DNA of 64,000 nucleotides, from the NCBI GenBank assembly GCA_916048095.2, contig OU696591.1, positions 407,501 through 471,500 on the forward strand, written 5' to 3'. Shown here piece by piece: positions 1-11,185 of the stretch (within the stretch, counting starts at the first letter, position 1; the number at the start of each line of letters is the position of its first letter). The position numbers and the translations under genes were made by a program. The notes below the pieces were generated by a model that was not told the DNA's origin, did not search any database, and saw only the letters and a program-made list of their open reading frames with translations. The stretch comes from Sacculina carcini. Lineage: Eukaryota; Arthropoda; Thecostraca; Sacculinidae.

Positions 1-115
1 TGTTTTAGATATGTAAGTTTCTATAATTTATGTTTCTTCAAAAACTCATATGATTATGTGTGTTTTCTGTTATATCTAAATGTGTGTGCGTGTGAGTGTG
101 TCATTGAGACTGCAG

Positions 116-319
116 GTTGTACCTGAAGCGGTCGAGTATTGTGTGGTTGACTCGGAGTGGCTCGATGCCTGGCCACGGAGTCAGTTCTGATTGTGAGTTG
201 CAGAGACTGGCAGAGTTTTTGCACAGCTCGTGCGAAACTGCCATGATCGTGGTCAATATGCTGAGCTTGTCGTGCGCCGTGGCTGTCATGACAGTGATGG
301 CGTGCTTGTTCAAGATGCG
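116..319 (+). CDS. Probable transmembrane/juxtamembrane exon of the receptor kinase
   Basis: After the acceptor CTGCAG (ends at 115) one frame stays open and encodes a short ectodomain stub and then a hydrophobic run, [20 protein letters not shown], followed by ACLFKMR, as expected for a single-pass helix with a basic cytoplasmic stop. A donor GTCAGT at 320 leaves two bases of a codon, exactly the phase required by the exon at 1194, giving [12 protein letters not shown]. The opposite strand is also open here, so coding is inferred from the hydrophobic segment and phase rather than from a recognised domain. Confidence 0.45.
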
Positions 320-1572
320 GTCAGTCGGTGACAGCCACACTGTACTAGCTCTGCTTCCAGTTCAACTGCATCTTACACCAGGCTTCTCCACCTTCTTCTT
401 GTCATGGCCCCCTCAACACAGTGCCAGTCATTGTGGCGCCCCAGAAACAGTCCATGCACCCCTATAAGTATTTGTGGTCTCATATACTTGTGCACCTGCA
501 TTGTTGCGACGCCACTTCCCCAGAGCTCGTGCACGCCGGTGACTATTTTCAAGAACAAAGAAACAAAGGAATAAACTGCTTTAACATAAATTTTTGTGGT
601 CCCTGAGAAAATATAGTGGCCCCCAATTTTTTCATTTAGGTCCTATGGCCCTTGAGAAGAATCAAATGGTCCCCAAGGGGACCGTACGGCCCACGTAGAG
701 AAACACTGATCTAATGATCAATGATAACTGACTGATAACTGATCAGTGATGACCAAGTTTGAGTGCTGATGTCGTTCTTTAAGTGGCACACACATATACA
801 CACACATACACACACACTTACACACACTTACACACACTTACACACACACTGACACACACACGCAGATACACACACACGCCGATACACACACACACGCACA
901 CACACACACACGCCAATACACACACCCACGCACACACACACACGCCGATACACACACCCACGCACACACACACACACACTTACACATACACACACACTTA
1001 CACACTTACACACACATACACTCATACATACACACACACACACACACAGATACACACGCGCAGATACAGATACACAAAAACGCTGGCAAACATACACCAA
1101 GGACTGACGGCTTCAAGGATGCAGGATATTCGCCTCATCTTCGAATTCCGTATGTTTTTCATTCAACGTGTGTTTGTGTTTGTGTTTGTGTAGTTACGAG
1201 AGGAAGGCGAGACTCAAGCTGTCCCTGATGCACAAGCTGCAGACTGATGCGTGGGAGTTATCACGAGACGTGGTGCTGCTCAACAGAAAGCTGGGCGAGG
1301 GTGCGTTCGGCACGGTTTATGGCGGCGAGGCTCTGTTATCTCGCGACAGACTGGCTCAGATCAGCAGCTCAATGCACAAGTCACCGTGCCACCGCACCTC
1401 CTCCTCAACCTCCTCTTCCTCCTCGTTGTGTGCCTCGCATCAATGGGTTGGTGCCTAGCAACACAACACAGTGTCAGTGTGATGTTGTGTGTATGTGTGT
1501 GTGTGTGTGTCAGTGACAGTGTGATGTTGTGTGTGTCAGTGTGATGTTGTGTGTGTCAGTGTCAGTGTGATG

Positions 1573-1613
<41 letters not shown>

Positions 1614-1638
1614 AGTGTCAGTGTGTCAGTGTGATGTT

Positions 1639-1677
<39 letters not shown>

Positions 1678-1700
1678 AGTGTCAGTGTGATGTTGTGTGT

Positions 1701-1749
<49 letters not shown>

Positions 1750-4420
1750 AGTGTCAGTGTGTGTCAGTGTCAGTGTGTGTGTGTGTTGTTGTCTTTGAAA
1801 TGGTAATAGGAAATGATGTAATGACAGTATGTTGTGGTGTGGACGGAATCAATGATGCAATTGTCGTTCTGGTTTGTACCGCAGGTTTCCGTGGCTGTCA
1901 AAACACTCAAGCTGAACTCCACCAACGAGCAAAAGTTCGACTATCTGGACGAAATCGACGCCATGAAGCAGTTTCGTCACGACAACATTGTTCAGCTACT
2001 GGGCGTGTGCACGCGCTCCGAGCCCATGTTGTCAGTGATGGAGTTTGTGCTGTACGGTGAGTGCACGAGGCAGGAGGTTTCATGTGTGCGTGTGTGTGTG
2101 TGTGTGTGCGTGAGTGTGTGTATGTATCAGAGTATAATACGAATTCCAATACAATGTATTCATGGCGCTCATTGAATAAATGTACATTAAAACACTAAAT
2201 ATGCATTGAATAAATAAATACAAAAACAAAATGTTCATTCCGCCAAAGCAATAATCATATCATATCATGTTTTTTGTCACCAACATATAATTTACACCAT
2301 CATTGTGACAGGGATTCGCATAAGCGTGTGCTTTTTTTCATGTGGGCCCTTTAAAATGAATAAATACACCGTACAAAAAAGACAGTAACATTACAACAAG
2401 ATAAACATAATTACATCAGTTATAGGCACACTGCTGAATCAGTCGACCTTCACTCGACACGTCGAAGCATCACTGATTTATTTACATTTATCTTGATTCA
2501 TCTCTTCTATACTTTTCTATTTAATGTCTTAAAGGTCCTACTTCGTTTGATGCATTCTTATTCCATTCCACAAAATGAATTTTGACATGAAAGAAAAACA
2601 AATAAGAAATACAGAAAATAAGCAAAACCAACACTGAAGTAAGCACAAACAACAGGTTGGCCGAAACAACAACAACCGTCTAAACAGAGACGTCCAAGCA
2701 GTAGATGAACGTGAAACAGGGACGATGTACCAGGAGAACAAACACATTTCAACAGCAGAAATAAAGCCCGTGTATTTGTTGTCATCATGGTGGAATATTA
2801 GGCTCTGCTAGTGTAATTATCACCGGTCATTTTCTCACTGAATCACACTAGCTAATATATTGATCCATCGCTCGTCACGCCTTAACTAGGTGATTGTTTC
2901 AACTAGCAAGCGAAATACTTCAAGCTATGTTACATGAACAAGATAATGTGTGCTTATCTTGACACATTGACACACTGATACACTGACACACTGACACCAT
3001 GACACACTGACACACTGATACACTGACACATTGACACCCTGACACACTGACACACTGATACACTGACACCCTGACACACTGACACACTGACACACTGACA
3101 CATTGACACACTGACGCATTGACACATTGACAAACTAACACACATCAGCTGTCACTTGAGGTCTTTAACCTTTGACCTTTAACACACACACACACACACT
3201 GACATACATAAACTGACACACACACAGAAGCACATACACAGACACACAAACACTGACATACTCACGCATTGACATATACACACTGACACACACACACAGG
3301 TAGGTGTGTATACACGTGTAGAAGTGACTGAGGTACGTGTGTATACACGTGTAGAAGTGACTGAGGTACGTGTGTATACACGTGTAGAAGTGACTGAGGT
3401 ACGTGTGTGTATACACGTGTAGAAGTGACTGAGGTACGTGTGTATACACGTGTAGAAGTCACTGAGGTACGTGTGTATACACGTGTAGAAGTGACTGAGG
3501 TACGTGTGTATACACGTGTAGAAGTCACTGAGGTACGTGTGTATACACGTGTAGAAGTGACTGAGGTGCGTGTGTATACACGTGTAGAAGTGACTGAGGT
3601 ACGTGTGTATACACGTGTAGAAGTGACTGAGGTACGTGTGTGTATACACGTGTAGAAGTGACTGAGGTACGTGTGTATACACGTGTAGAAGTGACTGAGG
3701 TGCGTGTATACACGTATAGAAGTGACTGAGGTACGTGTGTATACACGTGTAGAAGTGACTGAGGTGCGTGTGTATACACGTGTAGAAGTGACTGAGGTAC
3801 GTGTGTATACACGTGTAGAAGTGACTGAGGTACGTGTGTATACACGTGTAGAAGTGACTGAGGTGCGTGTGTATACTCGTGTAGAAGTGACTGAGGTACG
3901 TGTGTATACACGTGTAGAAGTGACTGAGGTACGTGTGTATACACGTGTAGAAGTGACTGAGGTACGTGTGTATACACGTGTAGAAGTGACTGAGGTACGT
4001 GTGTGTATACACGTGTAGAAGTGACTGAGGTGCGCGTGTATACACGTGTAGAAGTGACTGAGGTGCGCGTGTATACACGTGTAGAAGTGACTGAGGTACG
4101 TGTGTATACACGTGTAGAAGTGACTGAGGTAAGTGTGTATACACGTGTAGAAGTGACTGAGGTGCGTGTTGGTGCAGGCGACTTGAAGACATTCTTGCTG
4201 GCTCGCCGCAGTTTGGTCAGCTCGAGCTGTTCTCGTGCTGAAGATGGCGTGGGAGAGGTGTGCAGTGGCACACTGACTGGCATGGCCCGCGATATCGCCT
4301 CCGCACTGCAATATCTCGCATCACTCAAATACGTGCACAGGTACCATGCGACATGCGCGCGCGTGTGTGTGTGTGTGTCAGTATGTCAGTCTGTGTGGCT
4401 TAGTGTGTCAGTCTGTGTGC

Positions 4421-4456
<36 letters not shown>

Positions 4457-6637
4457 GTGTGTATGTATGTGTGTTTGTGTATGTGTGTGTGTGTGTGTGT
4501 GTGTCAGTGTATGTGTGTCAGTATGTATGTGTGTGTGTGCTAGTGTGTCAGTGTGTGTGTGTGTGTGTGCTAGTGTGTCAGTGTGTGTGTGTTAGTGTGT
4601 ATGTAGGTGTGCTTGTGTATGTGTGCTAGTGTGTCAGTGTGTGTGTTAGTGTGTCAGTGTGTGTGTGTGTTAGTGTGTCAGTGTGTGTGTGCTAGTGTGT
4701 CAGTGTGTGTGCTAGTGTGTCAGTGTGTGTGTGCTAGTGTGTCAGTGTGTGTGCTAGTGTGTTAGTTTGTGTGTCAGTGTGTGTGCTAGTGTGTCAGTGT
4801 GTGTGCTAGTGTGTCAGTGTGTGTGCTAGTGTGTCAGTGTGTGTGCTAGTGTGTTAGTGTGTGTGTGTGTGTGTGCTAGTGTGTCAGTGCGTGTGTGCTA
4901 GTGTGTCAGTGTGTGTGCTAGTGTGTCAGTGTGTGTGCTAGTGTGTCAGTGTGTATGCTAGTGTGTCAGTGTGTGTGTGCTAGTGTGTTAGTGTGTGTGC
5001 TAGTGTGTCAGTGTGTGTGTCAGTGTGTGTGTGCTAGTGTGTCAGTGTGTGTGCTAGTGTGTCAGTGTGTGTGTGTGTGTGTGCTAATGTGTCAGTGTGT
5101 GTGCTAGTGTGTCATTGTGTGTGCTAATGTGTCAGTGTGTGTGTGCTAGTGTGTCAGTGTGTGTGCTAGTGTGTTAGTGTGTGTGCTAGTGTGTCAGTGT
5201 GTGTGTGCTAGTGTGTTAGTTTGCTAGACACAAGTGTTGTACATTTTTTAATTATCTTCAAATACGATAAACAAGTGCTTAGCAACTGTTTTGTTTTTAA
5301 CTTTATGGTCGTATGCTGTGTATATTTATTTATTTATGAAATGAATAAATAACAGATAATTATGATAAGGTATTGTAACAGTGTATTTTGTTCAATTGAA
5401 AACTTTCATAACGAAACTATTTGTTGTGGTCATTAGTCAGCATTGGCACGTATTTTAACCAGTAAATCAAACTGTATTTTACGCTTGGTTGAAAAAGTTT
5501 ATAGCTGATCGAAATTTGTGTATATGTGATAAAAAGGTATTGATATTTGTTATTTATTTTCATGTTATTCTTGCTGTATCCTTATGTAATATTTATTTGC
5601 TTCGTTGGTGTATTATTGTCTTCCTTCTTTGTGTTCAATATTGTTCATCTGCAGCGCAACTGAAACTGTGTGTGTGTGTGTGTGTGTGTATGTGTGTGTC
5701 AGAGACGTGGCGTGTCGTAATTGTCTTGTTAGCGCTAATTACACGGTGAAGCTGGCTGATTTCGGCATGGGCAGGTTCATGTGTGAGAACGATTACTACC
5801 GCTTCATGAGGAAAGGTGTGGTGTTTGAGTGGGGTGATAGGGGGGGTGCAGGCTACACCTCAACTGTTATGTTGGCGTGCTCATTATCACGCTCTCTTCC
5901 TACATCTTTCTTTACTGCTCAATTACGCAATGCCAATTGAAAATGGGCAACAAGCAATTTACAATGCTCAATGATTTTCAACATTGATTCTGTTCACCCT
6001 GGTCTCTTGATTCAGCTCATTTGCAATTGTGCTAATATTCTGCCTTCATTAGATTGTCAGACCTAGCTTGATGTACGACACTATCGCGCGTGCGTTCAGG
6101 GCTGCTGGATTGTGTGTGATGCTGACAGGAATGTTGCCAGTGCGTTGGATGGCCCCAGAATCGCTCACCGAGGGAACATTCACGTGCCAGTCTGACATGT
6201 GGTCGTTCGGCGTGGTGCTGTATGAAATCACCACGCTCGGCAGCCATCCGTTCAGCGGGCTCACCAACAAGCAAGTGGTAGAACTGGTCACGTCAGGCGG
6301 ACACCAGGCGGTGCCCGAGCGAGTCAAGCGCGAGCTGTACGTTATACGCATGTACATCAAGCATTAGCACGGGCCTGTGTGTCATTGAGATCACCAGTGC
6401 TTCATGAAATATAGCTCGCTATCAGTGTGTTGGGTTCATTCATCTTGTTACTAGTTCTGTGTTGAAACGCACTCCATGTATAATGTGATGCTGATAATGA
6501 TTCACTGCTGTATATTTATAATAATAATAAAAATTTATGATTTATGAAACCTATTAGTATCATAATATCGGATGTTCATGCAACATTACATCACATCTGA
6601 TGTTCAAGATACTCGCTTCATGTTTGGTGTGTGTATA

Positions 6638-6715
<78 letters not shown>

Positions 6716-8337
6716 TGTGTGTGTGTACTCACTAGTTGTACTCACTAGTTGTACTCACTAGTTGTACTCACTAGTTGTACTCACTAGTTGTACTCACTAG
6801 TTATACTCACTAGTTGTACTCACTAGTTGTACTCAATAGTTGTAGTGTACAGGAGATGAGCAAGACTGTCAGACTGTCCTGTCTCCAAACCCACTGTTTT
6901 GTCTAATATACGCTTAAATTGTCCAATACTGCTTGATTCCACTACATCCTTTTCAAGACTGTTCCAAACGTCGATACACCTATTTGGGAAAGTTTCCCTG
7001 TTTTCCCACTCTGGTCTGTCTAAGGCATTTATTGTGTCCCTTCGATCTCTCACTCCAAACTACCCAACCTTTTCTATCCAGTTTGTATTTGCCAATGCTA
7101 TGCTTAAAATCGTCTATTAAATCACCCCTTAATCTTCTCATCGCTAATGTAGGTAACCCAACTCTCTCTAGCCAACTCTCTCTGTCCTCATAAGTTAATG
7201 TCCTCAATTTTGCTACTAACTTGGTCGCTACTTGTTGTACTTTCTCTATTCTTGCTATATGGTTTTTCTTGTACGGAGTCCATATTACTACAGCGTATTC
7301 TAATGGTGGCCTAATAATACTCATCATCAATTTCCTTATCAACTCTTCATCCAAGTGATTAAATGAAGCTCTAACATTCTTTATTGTTCTGAAGGCCGCA
7401 TTCACTATTCTTGTAATATGCCTCTCCGGCGACAGTGTTTGATCAACTGTGACACCCAAGTCTCGTTCAACGTTGACCGTATGTAGACTGTGATCACCCA
7501 ACGTATAACACATCGACGGTCGGCATTCACTTCTGCCAAACTTCATCACGTGACACTTGCTAGCATTAAAAGCCATGCCCCATTTGTCACTCCATTCAGA
7601 AAGTGTTGTTCAAGTCCTCCTGAAATTCCTCACAGCTGGCTTGATCTGTGACTCTTTTTAACATCTTCATGTCATCCGCAAACACGTTGACATAACTTCC
7701 TATTCCTTACGTCATTTGATTGATATAAACCAGGAACATTATCGGCCCGAGCACCGATCCCTGTGGAACACCGCTTAAGACATCCCTCCATGCCGACTTC
7801 TCACCTTTCACAATCGTTCTCATCTTCCGTCCACTCAAGTAGTCTCTCATCCATTCAAACAACTTTCCATGTATCCCTCCTTCATGCTCAATTTGAAACA
7901 ATAACTTGGTGTGCGGGACTCTGTCAAACGCCTTTTTCAGATCAAGGTATACGCAATCTACCCATCCCTCTCTCTCCTGAACCGTATCAATCACCCTCGA
8001 AGTGTAAGTATGTATGTGTGTATGTGTGTGTGTATGTGTGTGTGTGTGCAGGGGTGAGTTGATGTTATCGTGCTGGAGTAGAGATGCCAGACAGCGTCCT
8101 TGTGCCTCGTCTGTCGTGCAGTTGTTGGCCGTACAGTTTCCCCGGCTCATTTCCTCCTCACTATCGGCTCCGCTGTCCTCGTGCGCCGTGACAGCTGAGA
8201 CCAGTGCAGCAGTATCGCCGCCATCAACTGCTTATTTCGAGCATGAAGTGGCCGCCATGTGCTGCACCGCTCCGCTCTCCCACACTGCCAAACACAACCC
8301 TTACTGCCGCTTCTGTGTCAACGCCACATCTTTGTGA
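116..8337 (+). CDS. Receptor tyrosine kinase, 3' part (transmembrane exon, kinase domain, C-tail)
   Basis: Exons read as 116-319 (tentative), 1194-1446, 1885-2056, 4178-4340, 5703-5815, 6129 to about 6351, and 8052-8337. Splice phases match at every junction I could test. The kinase domain holds the glycine loop GEGAFG (about 1288-1305), VAVK in exon 1885-2056, a catalytic loop HRDVACRN split across 4340/5703, DFG at 5758-5766, paired activation-loop tyrosines in [25 protein letters not shown] and [13 protein letters not shown] with DFGM, the YY pair and [10 protein letters not shown] resemble the insulin receptor/ROS/ALK group, so it should be an active membrane tyrosine kinase; I cannot name the subfamily. 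A poorly conserved insert follows [10 protein letters not shown]. The donor of the sixth exon is uncertain (6340 or 6351; only 6351 fits the phase). The extracellular part lies left of the window. The introns are almost entirely TG repeats, a 33-bp minisatellite and a LINE. Confidence 0.85.
379..708 (-). mobile_element. hAT-type MITE, copy A (in kinase intron)
   Basis: Reverse-complemented, it begins CAGTGTTTCTCTACGTGGGC and ends with the inverse of CAGGCTTCTCCACC, the usual hAT terminal pattern. The interior is clearly homologous to the element at 16775-17141 (shared stretches include AATAGTCACCGGCGT and GAAGTGGCGTCGC). No convincing 8-bp target duplication remains. It has no coding capacity. 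Confidence 0.7.
783..1078 (+). repeat. CA-rich simple repeat (intron)
   Basis: Imperfect (CA)n broken by TACACA, CTTACA and CGCCGATA units. Long open frames on both strands here are a by-product of the repeat. Confidence 0.95.
1464..1792 (+). repeat. TG-rich array with CAGTGTGATGTTG interruptions (intron)
   Basis: Runs of (TG)n interrupted by repeated GTCAGTGTCAGTGTGATGTT units, lying just after the donor at 1447. Confidence 0.95.
2057..2940 (+). other. AT-rich intronic DNA, nothing recognised
   Basis: After a short TG run (2085-2125) the intron is unique AT-rich sequence. I see no exon, repeat copy or RNA gene in it. Confidence 0.5.
2945..3144 (+). repeat. TGACACAC-type tandem repeat (intron)
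   Basis: About 200 bp of short 8-10 bp units (CACTGACA, CATTGACA, CACTGATA). Confidence 0.9.
3145..3182 (+). mobile_element. 3' end fragment of the tRNA-derived SINE
   Basis: The stretch AGCTGTCACTTGAGG and the following TTTAACCTTTGACC match the 3' ends of the SINE copies at 26428, 34749 and 38614. Only the tail is present. Confidence 0.55.
3300..4167 (+). repeat. 33-bp minisatellite, about 26 units, abutting a 3' splice site
   Basis: The unit contains the palindrome GTGTATACAC overlapping CACGTG, then TAGAAGTGACTGAGGTAC. A few units carry an extra GT (35 bp), some have GTGCG for GTACG, and two read GAAGTCACTG. Because 33 is a multiple of three, open frames of up to about 350 codons run through it on both strands. 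The array ends about 10 bp before the kinase acceptor at 4177. Confidence 0.95.
4361..5221 (+). repeat. TG array with 20-22 bp CTAGTGTGTCAG period (intron)
   Basis: Roughly 860 bp built from GTGTGTGCTAGTGTGTCAGT-type units. The following 5222-5660 is AT-rich intron with nothing recognised. Confidence 0.95.
6628..6727 (+). repeat. (TG)n microsatellite flanking a LINE
   Basis: About 100 bp of near-pure TG, directly left of the LINE 3' tail. TG resumes on the other side at about 8004, so the LINE sits inside the tract. Confidence 0.95.
6728..8003 (-). mobile_element. CR1/Jockey-like LINE fragment with 13-bp tandem 3' tail
   Basis: On the minus strand the reverse transcriptase is readable: [13 protein letters not shown] (motif A), [11 protein letters not shown] (motif B, about 7760), a FADD catalytic box near 7673, then the thumb and C-terminal region (7576-6980). 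At least two frame breaks separate these blocks, near 7707 and near 7600, so it is dead. The 5' end is cut at the TG tract. The 3' end consists of about nine tandem ACAACTAGTGAGT units (6728-6842), the short-repeat tail typical of CR1-like elements. It lies in the last kinase intron. Confidence 0.85.
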
Positions 8338-8617
8338 ACTCCGTGCTGAATGTGCTGGCTCAATATATTATCATACTTTGTGTGTGTGCTGGTCGTTGAT
8401 ATCTAAGTGAAAGAATGGGGGAGTTGCCAAGTGGATACCTATAGGTCGAGCTGAATAGAAAATCTGTTTTTTCCATCCGAAATCATATATTGTCGTTTCT
8501 AATAACTCTCCGACGCTTAATTTGGTGGAACAACTATATTAAATATATTTATCAGTGCTGTTGCGAAAAATGACGATTGGACTCAGCAGAAAGTTAGGAA
8601 TCAGTGAACAAAGATTA

Positions 8618-9684
8618 CAGTCGAAACCGCTTATCCCGGGGAATGCCATGATCCGGTTAATGTCATACTTTTTGTGGTCCAGTATGACATTTTATATACA
8701 AATAACATCGGTTATTGTAATACCCTTGTGGTCAGTTAGTCAGTGTGTTTTTGTGTGTTTGTCCATTCAGTCAAAAGCATATTCATTCTTTGCGCGTAGT
8801 GATTGTGGCAGCAGTGATGGGAAAGCGTACTCAGTTCACGCTGCAGGATAAGTTGCACATCTTGGACCAGCTCAAGGCTTGTAAGAAACAAAAGATCATT
8901 GCGAATGACCTCGGCTGTAATCAGGGAACAATCTACAAAATCAGGAAGAGAGAGAAGTTCGAGACATTGCGATGACCAGCAGGAATCTGAGTCAAAAGCG
9001 CAAGAGATGGAACAATATTGCAGAGGTGGATGAGGTGGTGCTCATGTGGTTCCACCAGATGCTGTAACACGCGCTATTGGTGAAGCACAGCAGAGTGGAG
9101 AATTGCTACCTCAGGGCGGGATTTACGCCCACAGAGGACAGCAGCAGTTCCGGTCACGAAGATGATGACGATGAGCGGGACTTCGCGAAAACGGCGGAGT
9201 TTAAAGAGTTGGTAGCATTGGATGCAGAAGTGGAGTGCTACGGCGAGTTTGGTGATGCTGAGATCGTCAGCGCAATGAGGGGCAATGGAGATGATGACGG
9301 CGAAAATGATGACGGGACGGCTGATGGTGCCAGTGCGACTGACGTGCCACCCTCCACCGCGAAGGAGGTGCATGCGCTGATGGGTGTCATTCGCACCTAC
9401 TTGGAGAACAAGTTTGGGCACTGGTCGCTCAGCAGCATTGAGGAAAAATAGAGAAAAACTTGCTGTGCAAACGTAAACAAACTTATTGACGATTTTTTCA
9501 TGAAGCAATGACTTGTAAACTGTGCATTATTTTTTAATTTCTGATGCTTGTGAAAATAAGCCGATTTAGAAAGACAAGTTTGGAGGCGAGAATGGCCAAA
9601 AAGGTTGAGTTCGGTAATGTCATAGTTCGGTTGATGTCATACTTTTTGCAGGTCCCGAGGGTATGACATAAACGGTTTCAACTG
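8618..9684 (+). mobile_element. Tigger/pogo DNA transposon, internally deleted
   Basis: The ends match as inverted repeats: CAGTCGAAACCGCTTAT at the left and the inverse of CAGTTGAAACCGTTTATG at the right. A TA precedes the left end, as pogo elements require. An open frame at 8820-8975 starts MGKRTQFTLQDKLHILDQL and has the CENP-B/psq helix-turn-helix; the second DNA-binding part follows to about 9060. A frame at 9077-9451 holds the acidic C-terminal segment of Tigger transposases (NCYLRAGF). The DDE catalytic core is missing, so this is a deletion derivative. Confidence 0.85.
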
Positions 9685-10189
9685 TTCTAACTACTCAGAC
9701 ATTTAAATATTGGTATTTTGGTATTTTCGTTATTTTTATTTCATATTTATAATTATATAATTATTTTTTATATATTTGATGCTGATTCAATGTAGGTATT
9801 GAGTATTGAGTAATATATATTTCTCAATTGATGGTGTGCTGTAAATGCATTTTTTATTTAAATTTGCTGCCCCTGTCACGCTATTGTCATTATTTAAACA
9901 TTGGTTGATTTCCAAGATAATAATATCAAATAATTAATGTTAAGCAAAATAGTCAATATAATCAGTCAGTATCGAATTTCATCTGATTTAATTACAGATC
10001 AGATCAGATGAAAGGTTAGCCTTTGCAACTCATATTCATATTTGCATCACTTAATATCAATATATTCGTCTTGTTCGTCTGTTCCGTGTTTTTATTGTTT
10101 TTATTCCATTCTCCCTTTTTTCCTCCTTTTTCAAAAACCATACAACCCCTCTTTCACTTTTTCCATTTCTTCCTTGTTTTCAAACATAA
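9685..10189 (+). other. AT-rich intergenic DNA, nothing recognised
   Basis: Between the Tigger remnant and a weak LINE trace. No gene, repeat or RNA signal seen. Confidence 0.5.
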
Positions 10190-10370
10190 ACAATGCTCTT
10201 CCTATGGCTTCTTCAGCTGTCTCTCCCTGTCCGCTCAATGCCTACCTTTTCCCTCAGATCTGCATATTCCTCACACTTCAACATAAAATGCTCTAAGTTT
10301 TCATTGTCATTTTCGCCATCGGGCATTTGTTTTCTTCTGTCCACACCCTATTGTTAAATTACATTTACAT
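10190..10370 (-). mobile_element. Degenerate LINE C-terminal trace
   Basis: The minus strand reads NENLEHFMLKCEEYADLREK near 10240-10300, the HF-x3-C-x2-Y-x2-LR signature seen after the reverse transcriptase of many LINEs. Neighbouring frames are broken. No ends can be set. Confidence 0.4.
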
Positions 10371-11185
10371 TGGAAAAATGTACGTATTGTGCGCAACATA
10401 TGCTCAATACAGCGTATTTTCTTCTCGCTGGTTTTGCGTTTCAGCTGCCTGCATCTTTCGAGGTTGGTTATTGTTTGCGTGTGTATCATTACCGAGCTTT
10501 GTAATATTCAACTTGTTTGTGGGAATCAAGCCCAGTTGCGAAGGTTTGTTATTTCCTCTGAAGGGTACGAGTACACAGTACACCAATCGGTTACGTAACC
10601 TCGTATATTATTATCCACCCATTAGTTCATGAATTTTCCCGTCATTCGGTCTGTCTGTCATCAGTCTGACTCATTATAAAGCTGGCGAATCTTTTTCTTT
10701 CCAATTTCTCCAGTCAAATGCTTTACTATTGAGTTCCTTTAGCGTATGATTCAAGTAAGCCTAGGTGTGTTTGTGTGTGGGCGTGTTTCTTGACAATATG
10801 ATTTTGTCGTGTGCGCTTTTTCGTGTGTCTATTGTTGGCATTGTGTGTAGCGGGACTTGCAGTTGAATGTACACAGTACAACAGTGGTTCTCAACCCCTT
10901 GTTCGCCACTCAAAATGCTCTCCAATACGTTTTATTGAGTCACTTAGAGCTCGTAGAAGATATTTGTTTTGCTGCAGAAATACATTCAGTCATATACTGT
11001 ATTGATTGAAATACGCGTTGCCTAGTCTTTGGATTCTAAGAAGACAATGAATAGATATATATTCATAAGCAGAAAATATATTTGAAGTCTTGAAAATTCA
11101 TTGAGAAATCGAAAATTTGAAGTTTTCCGCACCATAATTTCCCATTGTGGCGTTGACAACACTGGATCATGGTGCCAGACTAGCA
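10371..11185 (+). other. Intergenic DNA, nothing recognised
   Basis: Short open frames only, none with a recognisable domain. Confidence 0.45.

Noticed and set aside
783-1193. CA/TG-rich open frames (also at 1531-1806, 35727-36112, 44611-44793, 46764-46970, 62676-63076)
   Set aside because: Cys-Val or His-Thr translations of dinucleotide repeats, not genes.
3179-4328. Minus-strand open frames of 267-349 codons (and plus-strand ones of 82-208) with an 11-residue repeat
   Set aside because: They are produced by the 33-bp minisatellite, which keeps every frame open; no codon bias or start context supports coding.
9074-9508. 144-codon minus-strand frame over the Tigger remnant
   Set aside because: Antisense shadow of the acidic transposase tail.
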